A stretch of DNA of 64,000 nt from Filobacillus milosensis. GTDB lineage: Bacteria > Bacillota > Bacilli > Bacillales > Alkalibacillaceae. The notes beneath the pieces are model-generated. The model had not been told where the DNA came from. It worked only from the letters and a program-made list of their open reading frames with translations, and did no database searches. Position 1 is the stretch's first letter, and the number at the start of each line of letters is the position of its first letter. Where the stretch lies: assembly GCF_004402015.1 (NCBI RefSeq), contig NZ_SOPW01000003.1, forward strand, positions 62,001-126,000, read 5' to 3'. Made by a program: the position numbers and the translations under genes. Of this stretch, positions 1 to 9,033 are shown in pieces.

Positions 1-256
1 AGCAGCAGCTAATGCTGTTCATCATGATCATAGACCTGATCATCTTGTAACTGTTTTTGCAGGGCAAGATCGTGAAGCTACTGAGAGAGCGAGAGAGTAT
101 TTCGAAGGTTACCCACCATCTTCTCCTTCTTTCGCATTATTAAAAGACGGTAAAATTCAAAAAATGGTGGAGCGTCATGAAATCGAATCTTCAACACCAA
201 TGGAAGTAGTACAACAACTACAATCTTTATTTGATGAGTATTGTGAAGAATACTAA
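1..256 (+). CDS. brxB: Bacilliredoxin, BrxB/YqiW family (3' part only)
   Basis: The window opens inside this gene; 84 codons in the frame starting at base 2 are read before the TAA. The visible C-terminal half ([19 protein letters not shown], then a phenylalanine/proline-rich turn and MVERHEIE) matches the YphP/YqiW family of thioredoxin-fold proteins that remove bacillithiol from S-bacillithiolated proteins in the cytoplasm. The CGC active site lies upstream of the window and cannot be checked. A YqjA-type gene follows, as after yqiW in B. subtilis, which favours BrxB over the paralogue BrxA. Confidence 0.85.
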   Translation, partial: AAANAVHHDHRPDHLVTVFAGQDREATERAREYFEGYPPSSPSFALLKDGKIQKMVERHEIESSTPMEVVQQLQSLFDEYCEEY

Positions 257-264
257 GTGTAGAT

Positions 265-295
265 AAAGGTGGTTATTAACCACCTTTTTTCTTTT
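265..295 (+). terminator. Rho-independent terminator after brxB
   Basis: The stem AAAGGTGGTT / AACCACCTTT has a short ATT-type loop and is followed by a T-rich run. It lies 9 bases after the brxB stop. Confidence 0.85.
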
Positions 296-350
296 GTCTT
301 TTTTACAGATAAGATATAGTAATGATAGAAACTAAGAAAGAGGCTGAATT

Positions 351-1304
351 ATGTTTAAGATTGGTTCAAGGACCATAAAAACAGCAATCGGTGCTCCCGT
401 ATCCATATTTATTGCTCAACTGATTGGTTTAGATAACTTTATTTCGGCAGCAATCTTAACAATTCTTTGTATCCAGGTGACAAGGAGACGTTCCATTCTA
501 AGTGCTTGGTACCGTTTTTATGCATGTTTAATAGGAATTGTTGTATCCGGAGCAACGTTTGAATTGGTAGGGTATATGCCTGTAGCTGTTGGAATTGTCT
601 TAATTATATTTATTCCGATCACAGTAAAATTGAAAATTACTGAAGGTGTAGTGACGAGTTCAGTAATTATTTTACACATTTACGGGGCTGGCCAATTAAC
701 CACGGGTGTTGTGATTAATGAAATAATATTATTGGTCGTAGGTTTAGGTGTTGCTTTATTCTTAAACCTGTATATGCCAAGCCTGGAATCAGATCTTGGA
801 GAAGTACAAAATGAAATTGAAGAAAATTTCTCAAAAATATTGGAAGAAATTGCTCACTTTCTAAAAACGGGGGAACATTCTTGGACAGGTGCTGAATTTA
901 CTAAAGTAGCACAATTACTTGATCATGCTAACAATTTGGCATCTAGAGATGTCGAAAACCATTTATTAAGAAGTCATCATCCTTATTATCATTATTTTCA
1001 TATGCGTCAAAAGCAGTTTGAAGTATTGGAACGAATGTTACCATTAATCAGTCGCATTCATGCTACAAAAGATGAGTATGACTATATAGGTGAATTGTTT
1101 CAAGACTTATCAGATCATGTTCAACCTCAAAACACGGCTGTTAAATATCTAGAGAAACTTCAAAATATACGAAAAGAATTTAATAAAGAAGAACTTCCTA
1201 ACGACCGAAAAACCTTTGAAGAACGTGCGAACCTATATTTATTATTAAATGAAATTGAACAATATTTGATTTTAAAAAGATCATATAAGAAAAGTGATAT
1301 TTAA
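351..1304 (+). CDS. yqjA: YqjA-type aromatic acid exporter family membrane protein
   Basis: This is a 317-residue protein. The first ~145 residues are a block of hydrophobic segments with a short basic loop (TRRRS, about residue 46). A hydrophilic helical domain (about 150-317) rich in Glu, Lys and His follows. This layout, and the position directly after brxB, match B. subtilis YqjA (DUF939, ArAE_1 family with ArAE_1_C domain). The family is related to aromatic-acid efflux proteins, but the substrate is not known. The start is ATG with AAGAGG upstream. It is monocistronic, with terminators on both sides. Confidence 0.8.
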   Translation: MFKIGSRTIKTAIGAPVSIFIAQLIGLDNFISAAILTILCIQVTRRRSILSAWYRFYACLIGIVVSGATFELVGYMPVAVGIVLIIFIPITVKLKITEGVVTSSVIILHIYGAGQLTTGVVINEIILLVVGLGVALFLNLYMPSLESDLGEVQNEIEENFSKILEEIAHFLKTGEHSWTGAEFTKVAQLLDHANNLASRDVENHLLRSHHPYYHYFHMRQKQFEVLERMLPLISRIHATKDEYDYIGELFQDLSDHVQPQNTAVKYLEKLQNIRKEFNKEELPNDRKTFEERANLYLLLNEIEQYLILKRSYKKSDI

Positions 1305-1311
1305 TAAATTT

Positions 1312-1349
1312 AACTACAAAATTGTTATAACAATTTTGTAGTTTTTTTG
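1312..1349 (+). terminator. Rho-independent terminator after yqjA
   Basis: The stem AACTACAAAATTGTT / AACAATTTTGTAGTT is followed by seven T residues, just after the yqjA stop. Confidence 0.9.
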
Positions 1350-1645
1350 TTCTAAATGTCTATTTTATAATTAACAAGTTTTACATATATAGGTTGGATA
1401 TTTATGTTAATATGAAAAAGGAATATACATAATATAACGCCTACAAATAATTGGTTCAAAGCTTTAAATTTTAAATTGCTTGTTTCTAGATTAAATAAAG
1501 TTAAGCTTGTTTTATGAAGTGGATATCTATTAAACTATTATTTTTTTATAATCAATAAGCTCTTAATAGAACAGGAAATATCACTAATAAAAAGGTAACT
1601 CTAGTCATTAGATGGCTATTTTACATAGAAAAGGAAGTAAACTGT
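1350..1645. other. Intergenic stretch, mostly featureless
   Basis: About 300 bases of AT-rich DNA between the yqjA terminator and the next gene. The only signal found is an extended -10 element (TG-T-TAATAT, 1405-1413). It lies within a GGATATTTATGTTAATAT stretch that resembles promoter-like motifs at 20.5, 22.8 and 23.9 kb. It is more than 230 bases from the next start, so its target is unclear. No open frame, RNA gene or strong hairpin was seen in the remainder. Confidence 0.4.
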
Positions 1646-2353
1646 ATGGTATATAGTAATGTGGTGACAATTATAGCTACTATTGTGGCATGGCTTATTA
1701 TTGGTGGCTTAGTCTTAATTAAACATAAAAAACTGCAAGATAAACCGAAACTATGGAAAGTCATTTTAATTGTAATAGTTGGAATGTTTTCTTTCACTAT
1801 TAATTTAAACTTTCAAGGTGTTTCAATGCGCATTCCTATTTTGCCGTTAGGTGTTTTGTTATTAATGTTTGCTTTTAGAAATAAAGGTGAAAGTTGGCAA
1901 AAATATCGAATTTATGCATGGATTGGTTTTCTCGGTCAGTTTATTTTTATTTTAACTTCCCTGCTAACTATTCCGGTTAATTCAGTTCTTTATCCAGAAG
2001 AGGAACTTTCAACTTATATAGCAAATACTCATAATGCTAATATCATTCAAACGCACCCATCTGGTGAAGAGTATTCTTTAAATAAGGAAATTTTATCAAA
2101 ACAAATTAAAAGTATGAAGCAGGAATCTGTCTATAGTGAACAGTGGTATCAAGAATTAACAGTTAATCCTGATTCAACAAAAGTAAATGAACGGTTCCCT
2201 TACGTTGTAATAGATACTTTACCAAAGTGGGGGAGTGGGTTTGAAGGTCTCATTTATTTAGAGAAAGATGGAAAAGGGTTACTTGTTTCTACAGCAGCCG
2301 GGCAATATTATTTCCGCGGAGAGGTCTCAGTATTGATGGAGGAACAGAGATGA
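1646..2353 (+). CDS. Membrane-anchored protein of unknown function
   Basis: The protein has 235 residues and no family was recognised. It has hydrophobic segments at about residues 5-25, 38-55, 62-76 and 92-112, then a hydrophilic C-terminal domain (about 118-235) probably outside the membrane. The start ATG has AAGGAAG six bases upstream. The stop overlaps the next start (ATGA), so the two are translationally coupled. It is the first of three consecutive unknown membrane-anchored genes that probably form one operon. Confidence 0.7.
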   Translation: MVYSNVVTIIATIVAWLIIGGLVLIKHKKLQDKPKLWKVILIVIVGMFSFTINLNFQGVSMRIPILPLGVLLLMFAFRNKGESWQKYRIYAWIGFLGQFIFILTSLLTIPVNSVLYPEEELSTYIANTHNANIIQTHPSGEEYSLNKEILSKQIKSMKQESVYSEQWYQELTVNPDSTKVNERFPYVVIDTLPKWGSGFEGLIYLEKDGKGLLVSTAAGQYYFRGEVSVLMEEQR

Positions 2354-3090
2354 CTAAGAAAAAAATACAAGTGATTCTATTAAGTGGAGTAATTTTGGTG
2401 GCACTATTTTTAATCTACTGGTTTTATTTTTCAAAGCCAACTGATTTTCCATCAGACCAGCAATTAGCTAAGGAAATCAATCAAATTTTTCCTAAAGCTG
2501 ATGTAGATACGATTCAGGATACAATCATATTGGATTCAGAGCATGTTTTTGTCCCGTTTGTATCCAGTAACGAAGAATATGGTTCAAGCTATTGGACGTG
2601 GGAAAAACATAAATGGAAACCTGTTTATATTAATACTGTAGGCGATCCTCTGGTTTGGAGAATTGATTCAAAAGATCCTTCTTCTTCATTCATAGTTTGG
2701 AATATTCATCCCCGTGACAATGTGAACTATATGAGATTTTATATGATTCGTGATCGTGGTTATCATATTTCATACGGAATACACACATATATTCCACAAA
2801 TTCAAATGGAAAAGCAGTTATCTTTAAAAGAACAAGGGTATGGCGTTCTCAAGTTACCAATTGAATGGGGGAATTTTTTAACCCGTGCAAATAGGTTAGC
2901 AAAAGCTCAGAATCCTAATGTGACATTTAATAGTTTACTACCAGATGCTAGTGTTTACATTGGTTGGATGCCTTATAATAGTGACGACGAACTAGTTTTT
3001 CCTGAAAATTCTGTGAATGGTCATGGATTTATTAATGGAGACATTGAAACGGATTTTGTGAGATTATTGAATGAAATTGATTTGGAGTGA
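2350..3090 (+). CDS. Single-pass membrane-anchored protein of unknown function
   Basis: The protein has 246 residues. One N-terminal hydrophobic segment (about 6-27, preceded by TKKK) anchors a hydrophilic domain rich in Trp, Tyr and Asp, consistent with an exported beta-rich domain. There is no lipobox and no known catalytic motif. The start overlaps the stop of the upstream gene by four bases, which indicates translational coupling. The function is unknown; the domain may work with the extracytoplasmic domain of the upstream membrane protein. Confidence 0.7.
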   Translation: MTKKKIQVILLSGVILVALFLIYWFYFSKPTDFPSDQQLAKEINQIFPKADVDTIQDTIILDSEHVFVPFVSSNEEYGSSYWTWEKHKWKPVYINTVGDPLVWRIDSKDPSSSFIVWNIHPRDNVNYMRFYMIRDRGYHISYGIHTYIPQIQMEKQLSLKEQGYGVLKLPIEWGNFLTRANRLAKAQNPNVTFNSLLPDASVYIGWMPYNSDDELVFPENSVNGHGFINGDIETDFVRLLNEIDLE

Positions 3091-3109
3091 TTATTTAAGG
3101 GGGAAGTTC

Positions 3110-3487
3110 ATGAGAAAAAAGAAATCATTATTATTTTTAATTTCTATAGGTTTAGTTATTATCTTAGCTGTTATTTATTCCTACAACTATAAAATTATAA
3201 AAGGTGACTATAATCAACTCACGATTACAAAAATGAATGAGCAGACACACGTTATTCATGATTTAAATGAGATTAGAAATATAATAAATAAAATAAACAA
3301 CAGTTCAAGAGAATTTCAAGTTCCTATCAACAAAGGTTTTAAATATGATTATTTACCTCATGGACTTCTCACATTTGAAAATGAAACTGAAAAGAAAGTG
3401 TTAGGGATAGTTTATTTACAAAAAAGTCAAGTAAGTATACTAACTGACTATTGGGAAATCAAAACAGATTTTAGCTTTAGTCACTAA
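3110..3487 (+). CDS. Small membrane-anchored protein of unknown function
   Basis: The protein has 125 residues from ATG 3110, which follows AAGGGGGAAG. A longer reading from 3071 would run inside the upstream gene and has no ribosome site. An N-terminal transmembrane segment (residues 6-24 after RKKK) precedes a ~100-residue hydrophilic domain. It lies 19 bases after the preceding gene and is probably the third cistron of that operon. No family was recognised. Confidence 0.65.
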   Translation: MRKKKSLLFLISIGLVIILAVIYSYNYKIIKGDYNQLTITKMNEQTHVIHDLNEIRNIINKINNSSREFQVPINKGFKYDYLPHGLLTFENETEKKVLGIVYLQKSQVSILTDYWEIKTDFSFSH

Positions 3488-3518
3488 GTAAAATAGTAAA
3501 GTAGAGAGGAGAAAGAAA

Positions 3519-3992
3519 ATGAATATCACATTAAGAGAAATAAATGAGAATGATTTGCCAGTGTTTTTTGAATTTCAGAAGGATCATGATGCTTTGCAAA
3601 TGGCTGCATTCACAGCTAAGGAACCAGATAACTGGGAGCAATTTATGAATCACTGGAACAAAATTCTTGGTGACGAAAGCATTGTAAAACGTGCCATCAT
3701 AGTCGAACAGGAAGTAGTTGGAAACATCATCTGTTTTAAACAATTTGGTGAGTGGGAAGTTACGTATTGGATTGATAGAAAGTTTTGGGGAAAAGGGATC
3801 GCTAGCAATGCGCTAAGAGAGCTATTAAACATCGTTTCTATTAGACCTTTGTATGGCAGAACGGCAAAGGATAACATTAGCTCACTCAGAGTTTTGGAAA
3901 AATGCGGGTTTCAGATTATTGGCGAAGATACAGGGTATGCCAATGCTCGTAACAAAGAAATAGAAGAATACATTTTCAAATTAACTGATTGA
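3519..3992 (+). CDS. GNAT family N-acetyltransferase (RimJ/RimL-like)
   Basis: The protein has 157 residues. The acetyl-CoA pyrophosphate loop (KFWGKGIASNAL, about residues 87-98) and the downstream N-x-x-S-L-R-V-L-E-K-C-G-F stretch (about 119-131) are typical of the GNAT_3 subfamily that acetylates small molecules or N-termini. The start ATG has GAGAGGAG upstream. The substrate cannot be told from sequence. It lies 31 bases after the unknown three-gene cluster and could be co-transcribed with it. Confidence 0.85.
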   Translation: MNITLREINENDLPVFFEFQKDHDALQMAAFTAKEPDNWEQFMNHWNKILGDESIVKRAIIVEQEVVGNIICFKQFGEWEVTYWIDRKFWGKGIASNALRELLNIVSIRPLYGRTAKDNISSLRVLEKCGFQIIGEDTGYANARNKEIEEYIFKLTD

Positions 3993-4042
3993 GTTAACAT
4001 ACATAAAACATATTCAACAACAGATTAATTGAGGTGAAGTAA

Positions 4043-4177
4043 GTGTTAATTTTTTTCATAATGATTATTTTAATAATTTTCCTATTCGATTTTGCAAGAT
4101 TTAGAAGCCAGAATGATAAATTGATAGAACAAAATGAAAAGATTATTTCTTTGTTAGAAGAGATAAATGAGAAATAA
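4043..4177 (+). CDS. 44-residue membrane micro-protein
   Basis: A GTG start follows GAGGTGAAG at a usable distance and the frame runs 44 codons to TAA. Residues 2-18 are almost all hydrophobic (LIFFIMIILIIFLFDF). An amphipathic, charged C-terminus follows, with Leu, Ile and Glu/Lys spacing that could form a short coiled coil. It resembles the small single-pass proteins common in Bacillaceae. No function is known. It lies 31 bases before a lipoprotein gene and may share its transcript. Confidence 0.5.
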   Translation: MLIFFIMIILIIFLFDFARFRSQNDKLIEQNEKIISLLEEINEK

Positions 4178-4208
4178 GTTCTTTGCTGATTTTTAGGGGG
4201 AGAAGGTA

Positions 4209-5141
4209 TTGAGGAGTAAAAAAATCTTAATTAATAATTTATTAATTATTTTTTCAGCACTTCTAATATTAAGCAGTTGTGAAAATAAAGAAGACGATAT
4301 TACTGTTTCATTCGAACACCCAGATACTGGACAACCTTTCCAAATCGTTAATGCTTATAAGCTTTATAATGACTATTTTGAAAAGGCAACTCAAGACAAA
4401 CAGCAAAAGAACATTAAAGAGCTATACCAATCTATTATTATTGACCCAATTTACGATCAGTGTTTTGCAGACGGAGAATATTTGCATTTAGTTGATCTTT
4501 TTTTGAATAATACACAGAATGACTATACGGCTTTAAAAAACTTAATACAAGATATTGACCAAGAACATGTGAGTAAAGTGATTAAAAATGCTTTATTCAC
4601 CTCTTCTGAATATCTACTTGTACAAATCAATACAACTGTATGTGTAGTGCCTGTTGTAGAATTAAAAACACCTAGTAATTTGGTTACTGTTGGTTCTGGT
4701 AAGATAATGTTTTTTTATACAGGGCACTTCAATGAAGATACACTCAAAACAGGAATTGCTCACGAATATCACCATAGCGTATGGACTCATAAATATTTTA
4801 GTAGTGAAGGATTGACTACTTTTTTAGACAATATAGTATTTGAAGGAAAAGCAGTAGCGTTTGAAAAACTTGTTCATCCTGATGGCTCATTTTTTCCTGT
4901 CTATCCTTATTATAGTTTGACACATTGGGAAATGATTGAGCCTCATTCATCCGTAAAAGATATAAATCGATATATAGAAATTATGTTTGGAGGTGGAGAT
5001 TTACCTCGATTTTATGGTTATAGCGTGGGTTATAAAATGGTAAAATCCTACCTTGATAAACATCCTAATTTAACTCCGAGTGAATGGCTGGGGGTTAGTT
5101 CAGAAGAGATCTATGATGAAGCAGACTTTCTTTCTAAATAA
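4209..5141 (+). CDS. Predicted Zn-dependent protease lipoprotein, DUF2268 (YjaZ-like)
   Basis: The protein has 310 residues from a TTG start that follows GGGGGAGAAGG. The signal peptide ends in a lipobox (LSSC, Cys24), so the protein should be anchored to the outer face of the membrane. A HExxH zinc motif is visible as HEYHH (185-189), with a candidate third ligand at Glu212 (FEGKA). This arrangement is typical of DUF2268 putative metalloproteases, which are found mostly in Bacilli and whose substrates are unknown. Its terminator is shared with convergent nadA. Confidence 0.8.
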   Translation: MRSKKILINNLLIIFSALLILSSCENKEDDITVSFEHPDTGQPFQIVNAYKLYNDYFEKATQDKQQKNIKELYQSIIIDPIYDQCFADGEYLHLVDLFLNNTQNDYTALKNLIQDIDQEHVSKVIKNALFTSSEYLLVQINTTVCVVPVVELKTPSNLVTVGSGKIMFFYTGHFNEDTLKTGIAHEYHHSVWTHKYFSSEGLTTFLDNIVFEGKAVAFEKLVHPDGSFFPVYPYYSLTHWEMIEPHSSVKDINRYIEIMFGGGDLPRFYGYSVGYKMVKSYLDKHPNLTPSEWLGVSSEEIYDEADFLSK

Positions 5142-5213
5142 TTTGGATGAAACAGTAATTATTTTATGATTATACGTACTAAGAATGAAAGGCCTTATAA
5201 ATTATGAAAATAA

Positions 5214-5248
5214 ATAAAAGCTCAGTTTATTTATAACCGAGCTTTTAT
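5214..5248. terminator. Bidirectional terminator between the DUF2268 gene and nadA
   Basis: The stem TAAAAGCTC / GAGCTTTTA has a loop of about 15 bases. T-rich tails lie on both strands between the two convergent genes. Confidence 0.75.
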
Positions 5249-5256
5249 ATCTATAA

Positions 5257-6357
5257 TTAGAGATTTAACATTCTGTTGAGTGCTAATTTTGCATTGTAAG
5301 CAATATCTTCATCAACCGTAATTTGATTAATAGGCTGTCCCTGAATAATCGAATCTAGACTCCAAGCTAAATGTGGTAAATCAATTCGATTCATTGTCAG
5401 GCAAGGACACATATGAGGGTTTAATGAAATGATTTCTTGGTCCGGGTTCTCTTTAATTAACCGTTTTACTAAGTTCATTTCGGTCCCAATAGCCCACTTT
5501 GAACCGGATGGTGCATTTTCAATCTGATCAATAATATATTTAGTTGAACCACTATAATCTGATAGAGCCACTACTTCACGACGGCATTCTGGATGAACAA
5601 TGATATTCATATCAGGATATTGCTCTCGAACTTGTTCGACATTATACACGGTGAAGTTTTCATGAACTGAACAGTGGCCTTTCCACAAGATAACCTTCAC
5701 ATCTTCAAAGTCCCCATCAAAATGTAGCTTTTCTAAAATTGGATCCCATACAGCCATTTCCTCTAACGAGATACCTAGTTCGAAAGCTGTGTTACGCCCA
5801 AGGTGTTGGTCAGGTAAAAATAGTAGTCGCTGTTTTTGTTTAAATGCCCATTTCATAACGTTTTTAGCATTTGATGAAGTTACAGTTGTGCCCCCATGTT
5901 TACCGACAAAAGACTTAATTGCTGCCGTTGAATTCACATATGTCATGGGTAGAATCGTATCACCAAATATCTGCATTAACTCATTCCAGGCATATTCTGT
6001 TTGTTGAATATCTGCCATATCTGCCATTGAGCAGCCTGCTCTTAAATCTGGAAGATAAACCGATTGATTATCATCAGAAAGAATGTCAGCCGTCTCAGCC
6101 ATGAAATGAACGCCACAAAATACGATATATTTAGCACTCGTGTTTGCAGATAATTGGGCAAGTTGCAGTGAATCTCCTCGCGCATCAGCAAATTGAATAA
6201 CTTCTTCCTTTTGGTAATGGTGGCCAGGAATGAATAAGTCGTTTCCCAATTGCTTCTTAGCAGAAATTATCATTTCTATGAGTTCTTCATCCGTTGAATT
6301 TTTATATTGTTCAGGGATACTAGATATATTTTTTTCCATTTGTTTTAGTAAACTCAT
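5257..6357 (-). CDS. nadA: Quinolinate synthase NadA
   Basis: This 366-residue enzyme condenses iminoaspartate with dihydroxyacetone phosphate to make quinolinate, the precursor of NAD. It is close to the 368 residues of B. subtilis NadA. The three [4Fe-4S] ligands can be placed at Cys109 (RAGCSM), Cys229 (KGHCSVH) and Cys319 (in MCPC), the same spacing as the known B. subtilis ligands. It lies three bases after nadC in one operon. The usual partner nadB, which makes iminoaspartate, is not in this cluster. Confidence 0.97.
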   Translation of the reverse strand: MSLLKQMEKNISSIPEQYKNSTDEELIEMIISAKKQLGNDLFIPGHHYQKEEVIQFADARGDSLQLAQLSANTSAKYIVFCGVHFMAETADILSDDNQSVYLPDLRAGCSMADMADIQQTEYAWNELMQIFGDTILPMTYVNSTAAIKSFVGKHGGTTVTSSNAKNVMKWAFKQKQRLLFLPDQHLGRNTAFELGISLEEMAVWDPILEKLHFDGDFEDVKVILWKGHCSVHENFTVYNVEQVREQYPDMNIIVHPECRREVVALSDYSGSTKYIIDQIENAPSGSKWAIGTEMNLVKRLIKENPDQEIISLNPHMCPCLTMNRIDLPHLAWSLDSIIQGQPINQITVDEDIAYNAKLALNRMLNL

Positions 6358-6360
6358 AAT

Positions 6361-7209
6361 TTATATCTCCTTTCGATCCTCAAAATAGACTTCCGCACTG
6401 ATGTCCAAAGATTCAATCTGATGTGTTAAACAGCCTAATGAAATGACATCAAGACCTAAATGAGCATATTCAGGTAAATCGTTTAACTGAATCCCACCAG
6501 AAGCTTCAGTTAGGATAGAGTTTGGAATTAATTTAAGAGAATTTGAAATTTCCTGCGGTGTCATATTATCTAATAGAATGCAATCTGCTTTAGCAGAAAC
6601 AGCCTCTTTCACTTGCTCTTGATTTTCTGCTTCAACTTCTATCTTGACCATATGTCCAACATGATCACGAACTTTATGAACTGCATCTGAAATAGACCCA
6701 CAAAAATTGATGTGGTTATCTTTGATCATAACCGCATCATCCAACCCAAAACGGTGATTACTTCCACCACCTTGTTTAACAGCGTACTTTTCCAGCATTC
6801 TTAATCCTGGTGTAGTTTTACGTGTATCAGTTATTTTAGTTGGTGAACCATTCAACAATTCAGTGGCCATTTTAGTTTTCGTAGTTATACCACTTAAACG
6901 CTGAATTAAATTCAGAATTACCCGTTCAGCTTGAAGTAATTCTATGATTGGACCTACAATTTGAGCTAAGGTTTGCCCTAGGTAAATGTTTTCTCCGTCA
7001 TGAACAGAAACATTAACATCAATCGTTGGGTTAAAAAGTTTAAAACCATATGTAATAATGTCTTCGCCACAAAAATAGCCTTCTGATTTACTGATTACAA
7101 TTATTTTTCCATGACGTTCATCAAAAATTGATTCTGTAGTAAGGTCTTGATACCCTATATCTTCAATAAAAAAGTGCTCTAATTGTTGTTTAAGTTTTAA
7201 TTTGTTCAC
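6361..7209 (-). CDS. nadC: Nicotinate-nucleotide pyrophosphorylase (carboxylating) NadC
   Basis: The protein has 282 residues, the usual family length. It converts quinolinate and PRPP to nicotinate mononucleotide, CO2 and pyrophosphate. The signature stretches ERVILNLIQRLSGI, TRKTTPGLR and GGGSNHRFGLDDAVMIKDNH are present. It is the first gene of the nadC-nadA operon and diverges from nifS across a 140-base region that contains a palindromic operator candidate. In B. subtilis nadB precedes nadC; here nothing does. Confidence 0.96.
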   Translation of the reverse strand: MNKLKLKQQLEHFFIEDIGYQDLTTESIFDERHGKIIVISKSEGYFCGEDIITYGFKLFNPTIDVNVSVHDGENIYLGQTLAQIVGPIIELLQAERVILNLIQRLSGITTKTKMATELLNGSPTKITDTRKTTPGLRMLEKYAVKQGGGSNHRFGLDDAVMIKDNHINFCGSISDAVHKVRDHVGHMVKIEVEAENQEQVKEAVSAKADCILLDNMTPQEISNSLKLIPNSILTEASGGIQLNDLPEYAHLGLDVISLGCLTHQIESLDISAEVYFEDRKEI

Positions 7210-7263
7210 CCTTCATCCTTCTTTCAACATGACTTGGTAATAATTAATGATAACTATATGTTT

Positions 7264-7303
7264 TTACACCTGTCTTGACATATATATTTACATATAATTT
7301 AAT
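7264..7303. promoter_or_regulatory. Candidate NiaR operator and nifS promoter
   Basis: TGTCTTGACA (7271-7280) is a perfect inverted repeat around TT, inside TACACCTGTCTTGACATATA. It lies between divergent nadC and nifS, where the NAD repressor NiaR is expected to bind. Its right half also supplies a -35 TTGACA (7275-7280), and TTTAAT (7298-7303) follows after 17 bases as a possible -10 for nifS. That NiaR binds here is inferred from position and symmetry. Confidence 0.5.
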
Positions 7304-7349
7304 GAATGACAAGAGGAGAAAGAAATTTTCTGTAAGGGGAATGAATGTC

Positions 7350-8480
7350 ATGATTTATTTTGATTACGCCGCAACAACACCAATGAGTAATGAGGCGCTT
7401 AAAGCTTATATTGAAGTGGCTCAAAAATATTATGGTAATACAAATAGCCTTCATGATTTAGGAGCTCAATCTGAACAGTTGCTAGAGCAATGTAAAGGTA
7501 CTTTAGCGAATTTAATAGGAGGAGAGCGGGAGGGGATTTATTTTACAAATGGTGGTTCAGAAAGTAATATGCTAGGAATTAAACTCCTTTTAAACCAAGA
7601 TAATAGAAAACATATTATCATATCAACAGCTGAGCATAATTCAAATCATCAAATCACCCGATTCTTAGAATTAGAAGGTTACAAAGTTAGCCATATTCCT
7701 TTTACAAGAAATGGTCAAATTGATATAGATTTTCTAAAATATGAGATTACTAACGATACTGCGCTGGTTATTGTTCAACATATAAATGGAGAAATTGGAA
7801 CGATACAACCCATCAATGAAGTTGCTGAAATATGTAAGAGACACGATATTTTCTTACACGTCGATTGTGTTCAAAGCTTTGGTAAAATTGACCTGAAAAA
7901 TATCTCCCCAGTGGTGGATAGTTTATCTGTGTCTTCACATAAAATTTACGGGCCTAAAGGGATCGGATTTCTTTATACTAACCATCAACCGACAACAAGC
8001 CTTGAACAATTAATTTTACATGGTAACACTTATGATTTACCAGGTATTGTTTCCTTCACGGTCGCAGCAAACGAAGCAATTGAATTGATGGAAAGTGAAA
8101 AGAAGCAATTGATTGAATTAAGAGAAGCTTTTATCGAACAATTAGAACCTATTAAAGAATTTATAACGATATACGAAAATAAAAACCAAAAACAACTACC
8201 CTCAATAATTGGCATGGCAATTGAAGGAATAGAAGGTCAATGGGTTATGTTAGAATGTAATAGACAAGGTTATGCGATATCTACAGGCAGTGCCTGTGAT
8301 GTTAAATATAATCAAACGCCCAATACATTACGAGCCTTACAAGAAGACGAAATTAAGGCAAAAGGTTTTTTTAGAATATCGTTTGGTAGACAAACTAACA
8401 TGAACCAAGTTAAAGAATTAGGTCGCTTTTTAGTAGCGATGACATTGCAATATAAAGGTACAGTAGAATTGAATCCTTAA
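7350..8480 (+). CDS. nifS: Cysteine desulfurase NifS (NAD-linked type)
   Basis: The protein has 376 residues from ATG 7350, nine bases after AAGGGGA; this start gives the normal MIYFDYAATTPM opening. It is a PLP enzyme with Lys198 (SSHK) as the Schiff-base lysine and Cys316 (STGSAC) as the catalytic cysteine. It supplies sulfur for iron-sulfur assembly. In B. subtilis the nad-linked NifS matures the NadA cluster, and the divergent pairing with nadC-nadA here supports the same job. It is followed 13 bases later by niaR. Confidence 0.93.
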   Translation: MIYFDYAATTPMSNEALKAYIEVAQKYYGNTNSLHDLGAQSEQLLEQCKGTLANLIGGEREGIYFTNGGSESNMLGIKLLLNQDNRKHIIISTAEHNSNHQITRFLELEGYKVSHIPFTRNGQIDIDFLKYEITNDTALVIVQHINGEIGTIQPINEVAEICKRHDIFLHVDCVQSFGKIDLKNISPVVDSLSVSSHKIYGPKGIGFLYTNHQPTTSLEQLILHGNTYDLPGIVSFTVAANEAIELMESEKKQLIELREAFIEQLEPIKEFITIYENKNQKQLPSIIGMAIEGIEGQWVMLECNRQGYAISTGSACDVKYNQTPNTLRALQEDEIKAKGFFRISFGRQTNMNQVKELGRFLVAMTLQYKGTVELNP

Positions 8481-8493
8481 GGAGGAGTCATTT

Positions 8494-9033
8494 GTGAAAC
8501 ATAAAATGACAGCAGATGAAAGAAGAGAATATATACTTAAACTATTAAAAACAAGTCAAGAACCACAGTCAGGACGTGAATTAGCTGAAAAGATAGGCGT
8601 AAGCAGGCAAGTCATTGTTGGGGATATGGCTATACTAAAAGCAAGAAAAGAACCCATTCTGGCGACGAGTCAGGGTTACATATATATGGCGGATCAGAAG
8701 GAAGGTTCAGGGATTGAACGTACGATAGCCTGCTATCATCGTCCACAAGATACACAACATGAGTTGAATATTTTAGTTGATCATGGCGTGTTTGTGAAAG
8801 ATGTTACGGTGGATCACCCGATTTATGGAGAGTTTACAGCACAGCTCAGAATCTCGAACCGCAAAGAAGTAAAGAAGTTTTTAAACCAATTAGAAGAGTC
8901 AAGTGCTTCATTGTTATCTGAATTAACGGAAGGCATCCATTTACATACCATTGTAGCTAATCACGAGGAAGATTTAGATGAAGCTGAAAAGGCTTTAGAA
9001 GAAGCGGGATTTTTAGTAGACAAAAAGGTATGA
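8494..9033 (+). CDS. niaR: NAD biosynthesis transcriptional repressor NiaR (YrxA)
   Basis: The protein has 179 residues. The N-terminal HTH (residues 8-55; SGRELAEKIGVSRQV) is followed by a 3H domain. Candidate metal and niacin-site ligands His82, Glu90, His149 and His151 match the spacing of the nickel ligands described for the Thermotoga homologue. NiaR represses NAD synthesis and niacin uptake genes when niacin is present. The GTG start follows AAGGAGGAG. Sharing a transcript with nifS and facing nadC-nadA fits local autoregulation. Confidence 0.93.
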   Translation: MKHKMTADERREYILKLLKTSQEPQSGRELAEKIGVSRQVIVGDMAILKARKEPILATSQGYIYMADQKEGSGIERTIACYHRPQDTQHELNILVDHGVFVKDVTVDHPIYGEFTAQLRISNRKEVKKFLNQLEESSASLLSELTEGIHLHTIVANHEEDLDEAEKALEEAGFLVDKKV

